From Chrysochromulina tobinii (Eukaryota > Haptophyta > Prymnesiales > Chrysochromulinaceae): DNA of 19,373 nt. The notes beneath the pieces are model-generated. The model saw nothing but the letters and a program-made list of their open reading frames with translations. It had not been told where the DNA came from and did no database searches. Position 1 is the first letter of the stretch. Each line of letters starts with the position of its first letter. Location: positions 1-19,373 of the forward strand of contig JWZX01001668.1 of assembly GCA_001275005.1 (NCBI GenBank). Direction: 5' to 3'. Below, piece by piece: positions 12,504-19,373 of this stretch. The position numbers were made by a program, and so were the translations under genes.

Positions 12504-13760
12504 CTACTTACGCAACAGGTCCACGGCATACCGCAGCAGCGCGCGCAACGACCAGCAGACAGCATCGCTATTCGCTGCAGCCTTCAGGATCTGTGTTGGT
12601 CGAAGGTGTGGTGCTCCGTAGCGGTGCACTATGAGTGCGATGAGTGCGCCGAGGCCGCCATCAGCTGACCTTTGCACGCTCACAAAGTCGCGGTGGAGCT
12701 GTTCGACGGACGCTGCGCCACCCAGAGTGGCCTCGCATCGCGACAGGAAGGAGGTATCTCGCATGATGGTGGCGAGGGCCTCTGCCTCGTCCTCTGCCTC
12801 GGCTTCCAGTGCGGCCAGGGCCTCCGCGTCGGCGCGATTTCTGCCGAAGAAAATGATGAGTGAGTAGCGCACGCCCGACGTGATCAGACGCACGCCGTGT
12901 AGCAAGCTGCTCGCATGTACCGTAGCGTCACCCTCGCGCCGCGCAACCACGCGCACAGCACCGTCGTGGCAGGCCAGCAGCTCCCCGCCGTGAAACGCCG
13001 CATCATCGATGAGCGCCAGGTTGAGCGTCAATGCGGCCGAGTCGGTGTGGAAGGGGTTCCATGGGCGGCTGTCGGCCGCGTACCGCCGCACGAAGATTTC
13101 GGCAGACTCTGGTGCGAAGCTGTCTGGCAAAAGTCTCAACTTGGCACAAGAGTCTGCGAAGCAGGCCGCCCGACTCCCGTAATTGCCCCCGTCATCCTGG
13201 GAATCGGACAATAGGAACTCGGCTGGCAGCCCCCATAGTGCCGCCGATGCCGATGGGTCCGCGATGAGCTCATCGAGCTGAGCGGCGCTCAAGTTAAGCT
13301 GCTCGTCAGGTGAGCCGTCGACTGTGTCACATTTTTGCTGCCGCTCAGCGTCCACAGCCGCACGGAGTCGTGCACAAGCGCTTGCGGGAAGGATGCCAGG
13401 CCGTTGGAGAATCGCGGTGCGACTGCCCAGCCCGTGCCGGGCTCGCGATGCCGTGCCTGCCTCGAGCTGAAGCTCCGATAGGAGCGCCTCTGGCGCCACG
13501 CTGGTTGGTGTCATGCCTTCCAACAGCATGCGCAGCGCCTGAGCACGGAACTCGTTCGTCACGGCGTCTCCCAGAAGCCGTGCGAGTCCTGGATCAATCG
13601 TGACCACCTCATCCCTGAGGCTTGGCCCAATTGTGAAGGTGCTGACCATCTCCACCGCGTCGGCGTTGGTGAGAAACAAAAAGGGCATCAAAACGCCGTC
13701 TTGGGCGTACAAGCTCCAGCCCAAGCTCCAGGTGTTTTTGAACCTGACTAACGCTGTCAT
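12504..13760 (-). CDS. 2-oxoglutarate/Fe(II)-dependent oxygenase, prolyl 4-hydroxylase-like
   Basis: 418 residues, single exon. The double-stranded beta-helix core lies at about 220-308. It carries the iron ligands H238 and D240 in NPFHTDSA, a distal H288 in SSLLHGV, and the 2-oxoglutarate-binding R298 in GVRYSLIIFF. This His-x-Asp...His...Arg spacing is that of P4H-type oxygenases, which hydroxylate peptidyl proline or other substrates using O2 and 2-oxoglutarate. No signal peptide or membrane segment is evident, so an ER collagen-type role is not indicated. The C-terminal 110 residues are helical, with an acidic Ala/Glu stretch (about 312-332) and no domain that I recognise. The start is 84 bases from the end of the CCCH-Smr gene upstream on the same strand, unusually close for separately promoted nuclear genes. 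The substrate is unknown. Confidence 0.8.
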   Translation of the reverse strand: MTALVRFKNTWSLGWSLYAQDGVLMPFLFLTNADAVEMVSTFTIGPSLRDEVVTIDPGLARLLGDAVTNEFRAQALRMLLEGMTPTSVAPEALLSELQLEAGTASRARHGLGSRTAILQRPGILPASACARLRAAVDAERQQKCDTVDGSPDEQLNLSAAQLDELIADPSASAALWGLPAEFLLSDSQDDGGNYGSRAACFADSCAKLRLLPDSFAPESAEIFVRRYAADSRPWNPFHTDSAALTLNLALIDDAAFHGGELLACHDGAVRVVARREGDATVHASSLLHGVRLITSGVRYSLIIFFGRNRADAEALAALEAEAEDEAEALATIMRDTSFLSRCEATLGGAASVEQLHRDFVSVQRSADGGLGALIALIVHRYGAPHLRPTQILKAAANSDAVCWSLRALLRYAVDLLRK

Positions 13761-13824
13761 TAGTTGTCGTCGTTTGCAGCAGGAACGACGCTGATGATCT
13801 CTTAGGTGTCAAGTGTTCCGTTTC

Positions 13825-13845
13825 AAGTTCAAGTTTCTTGAACTT
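13825..13845. terminator. Small perfect hairpin at the 3' end of the CCCH-Smr gene
   Basis: AAGTTCAAG, a TTT loop, then CTTGAACTT form 9-bp perfect arms. The hairpin overlaps by one base the stop codon of the minus-strand CCCH-Smr gene (TAA at 13847-13845) and lies in the 84-base gap before the oxygenase gene. It may be a 3'-end RNA structure or an upstream site for the oxygenase gene. The terminator label is tentative, because eukaryotic genes do not end at such hairpins in general. Confidence 0.35.
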
Positions 13846-15230
13846 TAACGCATCCTCTGTCCCCTCGCCACTACGAGGAACGCGCCCGAGTGCCCTGCGC
13901 GGTCCTTGCCCGGGTAGAACTCATACCCGCCCTGCTGCAGGTGCTCCTCGACCGCTGAGCGGAGCACGCCGCCAACCTGTGCGCGCTGATGGCTGTGCTT
14001 GGCCGTATGGTGGCCGGTGCCCGTGATCACCCACACCTCGGCGTGGCTGGCTAGGCTCATGGGAAGCATCTGCTCAAGTACTATGTGCACCGTCTTGACT
14101 GACTGATAGTGAAGGTCGAGCACCGTCGCCGTTGGTGCGCGGCTGAGGGCGCCGGCCGCCTCGCGCGTGAGCAGGCTGAGCGGCAGCGTGTGCGTGGCGG
14201 CACGCTGCACGTGCGGCGCATTCACCGCCTCAAAGCGCGCCAGTGGATTCGCAATCCGGAAGGCGCTCGGCGCATCGACACGTGAGACTTCGGATAGCCA
14301 CAGCGCCTCTGGTATCCTAATGTACTGGAGTGCGCTGGAGCCCGCAACGGCGCTGTGGGCGGGCGCCGTCCACGACGCAGCGGCCGCCGACGGCGGCATT
14401 GCAACGCCAAGCTCGCTTGCAGGGACGCCAGCCACCGCAACGGCTGCCCACGAGTTTGGCGCCGGCTGGTACTCAGTCCGGTAACGGAACTGCGGCAGAT
14501 CTTGCTGCTGCCACTGCAGCGTCGGAGGAGGCTCTCGAGGCTGCCACTCTGTCGGCGCCGTCGAGTGCTGCTGCTGACCATTGGGGAAGAGCGGCAGGTT
14601 CTCGAAGCCCCGGGGGACCACGATCTCGTCGTCGAACTCGTCCAGTGCGAGCCCGACGACGTGATGGCACAAGTCCTCATCCATCTCTGGATACGGGATG
14701 TATGCAGCGGAAGCGGCTGAAGCGGCTGTGGCGGCGTCTGAGCGCGATGGCTCCCCAGCATCAGCACTGTTGGACTTGGATGCTGGGACAGTGCCATCGA
14801 AAGCCCGAATGTTCGGATCATATGCGGCAGCCGCCATCCAGTGCGCCTCCCAGTCTTCGCCGTAACAGTCCTCGAACTCCTGCCGCGTGTAGCTGCACCC
14901 GTCCAAGGGGTCGACGCGCTTCTCGGCAGAAGCTGCAGTATCCAGCGCACTCCACGGATGCCAAAACAAGCAGCTCTGGTTACGGCAATCTTCTCCGTAC
15001 CGACACGCCGTCGTCGCATACTTGCGGCGCCACGCGCCAACCTCGTCCGGCGGCGGATGAAAGTTGCGACAGCGCTGTCCAAACTGGCAGGTGCCAGCGA
15101 GGAAGGGCTTGCACACCTCCTCGGCCTCTGGCGGTGCCGCAGTCTTCGGCGGATGCCGGTACACGCAGCCCTTGCGCGTGCATGCCGCACCATAGTCGCA
15201 CAGCGGCATTCGTGGCGGCATCTTCTTCAC
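13845..15230 (-). CDS. Triple CCCH zinc-finger protein with C-terminal Smr domain
   Basis: 461 residues, single exon. Three CCCH fingers lie in the first 91 residues: C11-C17-C22-H26 (C-x5-C-x4-C-x3-H), C40-C48-C54-H58 (x7, x5, x3) and C76-C82-C87-H91 (x5, x4, x3). Such fingers usually bind single-stranded RNA. A long low-complexity middle contains Ala/Ser- and Gln/Pro-rich parts and an acidic segment, YPEMDEDLC. The C-terminus (about 369-461) is an Smr domain: LDLH at 371-374, then ITGTGHHTAKHS at 402-413 in place of the usual TGxGxHS, and a terminal GAFLVV strand. Smr domains in eukaryotes act as RNA endonucleases in mRNA surveillance (NONU-1/Cue2 family), so an RNA-binding and RNA-cleaving factor is a fair inference. 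The start lies only about 20 bases from a long inverted repeat. Confidence 0.85.
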   Translation of the reverse strand: MKKMPPRMPLCDYGAACTRKGCVYRHPPKTAAPPEAEEVCKPFLAGTCQFGQRCRNFHPPPDEVGAWRRKYATTACRYGEDCRNQSCLFWHPWSALDTAASAEKRVDPLDGCSYTRQEFEDCYGEDWEAHWMAAAAYDPNIRAFDGTVPASKSNSADAGEPSRSDAATAASAASAAYIPYPEMDEDLCHHVVGLALDEFDDEIVVPRGFENLPLFPNGQQQHSTAPTEWQPREPPPTLQWQQQDLPQFRYRTEYQPAPNSWAAVAVAGVPASELGVAMPPSAAAASWTAPAHSAVAGSSALQYIRIPEALWLSEVSRVDAPSAFRIANPLARFEAVNAPHVQRAATHTLPLSLLTREAAGALSRAPTATVLDLHYQSVKTVHIVLEQMLPMSLASHAEVWVITGTGHHTAKHSHQRAQVGGVLRSAVEEHLQQGGYEFYPGKDRAGHSGAFLVVARGQRMR

Positions 15231-15250
15231 AGGGAAACTTCATTTCACAG

Positions 15251-15362
15251 CGGATGTACTCGGAAAGCTGTGAAAAGCTGTGAAATGTCATCATTTCACA
15301 GCTTTTCACAGCTTTCCGAGTACATCATTTCACAGCTTTTCACAGCTTTCCGAGTACATCCG
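15251..15362. repeat. Near-palindromic inverted repeat plus tandem copy upstream of the CCCH-Smr gene
   Basis: A 34-base sequence (15254-15287) is followed, after a 4-base loop, by its exact reverse complement (15292-15325), and then by a second direct copy of that complement (15326-15359). Pairing of the first arm with the last copy extends to 37 bases (15251-15287 with 15326-15362). Each arm contains two direct TTCACAGCTT subrepeats and ends in CCGAGTACAT. The structure lies 21 bases upstream of the start codon on the minus strand, so it may be transcribed as a very stable 5' untranslated hairpin, or be a remnant of a foldback element. Confidence 0.9.
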
Positions 15363-15434
15363 CGGAAGTGGACGTTAAGACGATAACCGGTGTAGTATGG
15401 CGACGGGTACATCCGATTCACGCACATAAACCCT

Positions 15435-15539
15435 GAGTCGATCAGGGATCCCTGAACGACCAACACACGGATGTTGTCGGCTACTCGTGGCGCGTACTAG
15501 ATGTTCTTCCCCAGTCGTTCATGGATCCCTGATCGACTC
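15435..15539. repeat. 26-bp inverted repeats, one mismatch, 105-bp unit
   Basis: GAGTCGATCAGGGATCC begins the left arm (15435-15460), and its reverse complement ends the right arm (15514-15539). 25 of 26 positions pair, separated by 53 bases. Each arm itself contains the near-palindrome TCAGGGATCCCTGA (one arm exact). The size suits a tiny non-autonomous foldback or MITE-like element. No clear target-site duplication was found. Confidence 0.85.
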
Positions 15540-15709
15540 CTTGTGTCACTTGACCGCTCACACTTGCTTGTGCCCCCACTGTCCCAGTGAATGCTCGCTG
15601 TCATCCCCCCCAAGGTACTTCGCGTAGCATGATAGGCCGTAAATGTTGGACGCGAGCATCAAGTGTCCGCCGCCAGTTCCACCGCCGCAGCTAGCCCCGT
15701 GTAGGTTCT
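15540..15709. other. Short intergenic stretch downstream of the AP2-SAP-HNH gene
   Basis: Nothing recognisable. It should contain the 3' untranslated region of the AP2-SAP-HNH gene on the minus strand. Confidence 0.4.
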
Positions 15710-18700
15710 CTATCTCTTGGGACCAAACAGGAGGTCAGCGTAGTATTCCGACATCTGTGCCTCATAGCCAACGTTGAATTCGGCCGCAACAAGCTTGGTG
15801 TTGGCACGGGTGTATCCAAGCGATTCGTTGAGACGCTCAAAAGAGAGCACGAAGGGGGTTGTGTAGATGGGCCCTCTCAGGGTGAGGGTGACACCTGTGT
15901 AGTAGCACGCGCCCTCCTGGACCTCGTATTGTCGGAGCGCCCAGTCGAGATCGAGCTCATCACGACCACGATCACGATCTGCATCCCCTCCATGGCTCAG
16001 TCGATCGAGGAGTGTCAAACGCAGGGGGTGGGCGTCATCGGCCATGGCGGCGGCTATGGTGACGGCGGCGTAAGCACGGCGCGCGTCTGTGTCGGGCGTC
16101 CAGCGCGCCCGCGTATAGACGACGGTGAAGACCTTGTCCTGGTCGAGTCCGGCGGGGCTTTGCCACACCAGGGGCACCACATGGAAGGTGGCCAAGTCGT
16201 ACGTGCACCTCGAGCCACGAATCCTCCAGTTGCGGTCGATCGAGTAGGCGAGACGGTTGCCCCACGCGCCCCCTGGGACAACGTCGAGCTGCAGGGCGAG
16301 GGGTGGTAGCTTGGTGGGCGGCCGGGGCCGCTCCGGCCACTCGGCGAGTTGCAGGCGCCGCTCGAGCTCGCCGTCGCGCCAGGGCACGAGGCCTGCTTGG
16401 CCCCGCACGACCGCGGCGACCGTCGCCACGCCACGCCTTCTGCGGTCCTCTCGGCGCTCGTTCAGTACATGCAGTCCCATGGGCGGCAGGGGCCCACCCC
16501 AGCGCAAAAAGTTCTTGAGGCCCTGCATCCCCGGACGTTTGAAGGTACGCTCGTCGCAGCCAATCAGCCTCTCGTGAAGGGCGAGCTGCCACGGATGCGG
16601 TTCGCCACTGACCGGTGGCTCCCGGAGCACCACGTCCAGCCAGTCGGCCACTTTGGGCGCGGTGAGCTGCGCCCGGTCGAAGCGCACGGCCGGCAGGGCG
16701 GCCGCAGCAGCTGTGGGCGCTGGCGGGTCCGCGGTGGTGCTGGCGGTGTCGCCGACGATACTCGCGGCAAGGTCCGTCCAGTCCACCCCCGGGATTGCCG
16801 CCGAGAGGTGGCTGGCAAGGGCGGCGGCGTCGGGCACCTGGCCGGTGTAGGCGGCGCCGAACGCGAGCGGGGCGGGTGGGAGCGCCGGGGCGCGCCAAAC
16901 CTCCCACTCCTCACGAACGATAAAGAGGAGCTCGCCTGCCATTTCGATGCGCAGTGTCTTGGAGTCGTCCGACTCGTACACGCGCACGCGCTCGAATTGG
17001 GGGTGGCGGTTCCCATGAGCACGGGATCGCACCTCCAGCCACGATCCCACAGGGAATTCATGGCCGGCTTCGGCCTCCACGCCAAGCATGGCGCGCAATG
17101 AAGATGAGCCCGCCAACCTGGCCACCCTTGGCTTGGGCGGTTGCATCGCTGTCAACTTGTATTCTTGCAGGAGCCTCTTCCCGTATCCATAACCCACCAC
17201 CCGTCTACTAAGCGCATCCGCCGCGCACATGGCCGCGTCTTCCGCTCTCGCAAAGGAGCCCAAGAAGCGCGTCGAGCCCCGCTCAGTGTCCCAGATTTGC
17301 GCCTGGTACTTGATCACGCCCTTGTAGTAAAACTTGGTCACGCCTTTGAAGCCCGTCTCGTTGCACGACGACGGCACGAGCTCGAGCCCAACAGCTGCCG
17401 CGGCCCCCCTGGCCTCGTCCGCTGTGGGCGGCCGCGACCCTGCGATCAACGCCTCCGCTGCCTCTGCCGCCGCTCGCTCCGCCCCGATGTGCCTCGAATA
17501 GCACATGGCCGCGTCTTCCGCTCTCGCAAAGGAGCCCAAGTAGCGCATCGAGCGCCGCTCGGTGTCCCAGATTGCGCCTGGTACCTGATCACGCCCTTGT
17601 AGTAAGACTTGGTCACGCCTTTGAAGCCCGTCTCGTTGCACGACGACGGTACGAGCACAAGCCCAACAGCTGCCGCGGCCTCGTGCTCAGCTGTGAGCAG
17701 CCGTGGCAGGTGCTCCTCGGCTTCCTCGTCGAGTTCGTTGATGCCGTCGTGCAGCGCCAGCAGCTTAGCCGACACATCACAATTCGAAGCCGACGACGGC
17801 ACGAGCTCGAGCCTCTCGGCCACTGCGGCCGCCCGAGCCTCGTCTGCTGTGAGCGGCCGTGACCCTTCAATCCTCGCCGCTGCCGATGCCCCTGTCGTCG
17901 TGGGCTCCTCCTCTTCGGGTGCTGTCGTCGCGGGCTCCTCCTCTTCGGGTGCAGCCACCGCCGCAGCGACGAGCGCACCGAGCAGCCGATTGGCAAGGGC
18001 CACCCTGTTACCACTCCTGTTGAGGCCGCGGCTCGCGAGCAACTCGCGCATCTCAGCCACAGTCATCGCCTCATCGGCCGCCCTGGCCTCGGCGGGCAGC
18101 CCCCCATCGACGAGCGCACCGAGCACCCGTGTCCACAACAACATCGCGGCCTTAGGATTTTTGGCCGCTGTCGCCTCCACCTTCTCCCCGGCCGCCTCCA
18201 TCACGGCAAAGGCAGAGTCGAGGGCGATGGGAGCGGCCGTGATAGCAGCCGCTATATCCATATCCGCAGCGTTCTCAGCTGCGAGCAGCCGTGATGGTCC
18301 TTCCATTCTCGCCGCTGCTGCGGCCCCTTGATCCTCCGCGGGCTCCTCCTCTTCGGCCGTCGCGGGCTCCTCCTCTTCGGGCGCACCCACCTCGAGCTGC
18401 CACACCGGGTGGCACACGTTCGTAACCAGCCACTGCTCGAAGCCGGCCGCCAACCACAGCTCCGGCACCCTCTGCTGCGCCAGCCCCTCAGCCACGTCGG
18501 CATCCATTCGTGCCGGCCCTTTCATGCTCGCCTCTGCCGTCACCTCACTCGCCACGGGCTCCTCCAATTCGGGCGCAGCCACCGTCTCAGCGACGAGCGC
18601 ACCGTGCACGCTTATGAGCGTGGTGGCCTCGTCTGCTGTGAGCGACCTCACCTCGGCCGCCGCGGCAGCCTTGGCCTCGGCTGCTGTGAACGGCTGAGTC

Positions 18701-19373
18701 ACAGTGACCCTCGCCGCTGCCGATGCTTCTGTCGCCGGCAAGGCCTCGTCCAACGGATCGATTTCGGCCTGCGGCGCCGCCTCCGCGAGCGCCTCTGCCG
18801 CCGCTCGCTCAGGCCCGATGTACCTCGCGTAGCACAAGGCCGCCGCCTCTCGCGTCGCGAAGTTGCCGAGGCTGCGCCGCTTGTTATTCTCCCGGACCTC
18901 CGCCGTGTAGATTCGACCTCTCTTGTGCACGCACATGAAGCCCGTCCGGTTTTTTGATGACCGCACGAGCGCGAGCCCCTCGACCGCCGCGGCTGCTATG
19001 GCCTCGTCTGCCGTACTTAGCAGATTCTGTACAGCGATCCTCATCTCTGCCGCCCGTGTCGCAGCTCGCTCAGCCCCAACTTGCCTCGCGTAGCACAAGG
19101 CCGCCTCCTCCGGCGTCGCGAAGAGGCCGAGGAAGCGAATCGTGCCGTTCTCGGAAATCTTCGCCACAAACCTACGACGGAGCCGGCAGACGCCCTTGAA
19201 GCCCGTCTTACTGCTCGGCGACGGCACGAGCTCGAGCCCCTCGGCCGCCGCGGTCGCCCTGGCCTCGTCTGCTGCCTGCTGCCGCTGCAGCCGCATGTTC
19301 TCCGCCGCGGTCGCCCTGTCCTCGGCTGCAGTGAGCGGCCGCGACCCTTCCATGCTCGCCACCTCCGCCGCCT
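15710..19373 (-). CDS. AP2(x4)-SAP-HNH-like protein, 5' end beyond the window, one frameshift
   Basis: The frame is open to the window edge (the window's last bases are still coding), so the N-terminus is missing. In order on the minus strand: AP2-like repeat 1 (about 19206-19060, TGFKGV...RFLGLFATPEEAALCYAR); repeat 2 (18948-18802, TGFMCV...RRSLGNFATREAAALCYAR); an Ala/Glu-rich linker with EEEEP units; a SAP motif (18071-17968, TVAEMRELLASRGLNRSGNR); repeat 3 (17631 to about 17485); repeat 4 (17356-17222); a small Tudor/SH3-like segment (VGSWLEVR...EEWEVW, about 17059-16892); a long unrecognised region; and a C-terminal HNH-like segment (15910-15713) with CYYTG, SFERLN, GYTRAN and LVAAEFN. 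AP2 and SAP bind DNA; AP2-HNH unions are typical of homing-type nucleases. A one-base loss near 17572 splits repeat 3 between frames; downstream similarity resumes in the other frame, so I treat this as one gene. Nuclease competence is doubtful because the usual catalytic His is not obvious. Confidence 0.7.
17225..17682 (-). repeat. Recent 276-bp-period internal duplication (AP2 repeats 3 and 4)
   Basis: About 182 bases starting at 17225 recur starting at 17501. By eye there are roughly nine substitutions and one single-base gap (TTT at 17296-17298 against TT at 17572-17573). The period corresponds to 92 codons, that is one AP2 repeat plus its Ala-rich linker. The similarity is far higher than with repeats 1 and 2, so this copy arose recently. 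Confidence 0.9.
17892..17951 (-). repeat. 30-bp tandem duplication encoding EEEEP-type units
   Basis: Two copies of a 30-bp unit lie at 17892-17921 and 17922-17951 with one mismatch. On the minus strand they encode APEEEEPxTT units in the acidic linker after the SAP motif. Related GGGCTCCTCCTCTTCGG copies recur at about 18345-18380. Confidence 0.85.

Noticed and set aside
12222-12668. 148-residue plus-strand frame
   Set aside because: It overlaps the end of the well-supported oxygenase gene, and its translation is Arg-rich with no recognisable content.
14330-15283. 317-residue plus-strand frame opposite the CCCH-Smr gene
   Set aside because: It is a shadow of the GC-rich minus-strand gene, whose zinc fingers and Smr motifs are unmistakable.

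Overview
The window looks like nuclear DNA of a GC-rich single-celled eukaryote, most likely a haptophyte-like or other marine alga. This rests on spliceosomal introns (one with a GC-AG boundary), alanine-, serine- and glycine-rich linkers, a plant-type trehalose-phosphate synthase/phosphatase, AP2 repeats joined to an HNH-like domain, and IQ and PDZ domains in one protein. I see no bacterial operons, rRNA, convincing tRNA or CRISPR array. The lineage is inference: dinoflagellates and pelagophytes also fit several of these traits.

Layout. 23-1063 (+): a PAS/LOV-like protein lacking the photoactive cysteine, possibly continuing upstream. 1769-2473 (+): an unrecognised small protein ending in a CaaX box, with a reading-frame conflict in its middle. 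2984-7915 (-): a six-exon trehalose gene with three enzymatic modules, GT20 synthase, a degenerate TPP and an intact TPP, and one apparent frameshift. 8225-9640 and 10317-11330 (+): two tandem paralogues combining IQ motifs, a PDZ domain and repeated RSLSF-type motifs. 11331-12503: gene-poor. 12504-13760 (-): a 2-oxoglutarate/Fe(II) oxygenase of the prolyl 4-hydroxylase type. 13845-15230 (-): a protein with three CCCH zinc fingers and an Smr domain. 15231-15709: intergenic, with two inverted-repeat structures. 15710-19373 (-), running off the window end: a large protein with four AP2-like repeats, a SAP motif and a C-terminal HNH-like segment, broken once by a one-base deletion.

The most notable signals are in the trehalose gene and the AP2 gene. 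In the trehalose gene, two nearly identical 98-nt introns of the same orientation flank a 27-nt microexon that encodes the catalytic Arg/Lys motif of the synthase. This is the pattern expected from introner-type (mobile) intron gain. Two further introns of that gene have direct repeats overlapping both splice sites, one of them with an internal duplication. The AP2 gene has an architecture that suggests a DNA-binding regulator or domesticated mobile nuclease, and shows a very recent internal duplication.

The genes do not form an obvious pathway. The trehalose gene and the first IQ-PDZ gene are divergent and share a 0.3-kb upstream region with paired CAAGTC hexamers. The oxygenase and the CCCH-Smr gene are co-directional with only 84 bases between them. 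Two clear frame breaks (7516 and about 17572) and one suspected one (about 2093-2098) mean that assembly indels must be weighed against true pseudogenisation.
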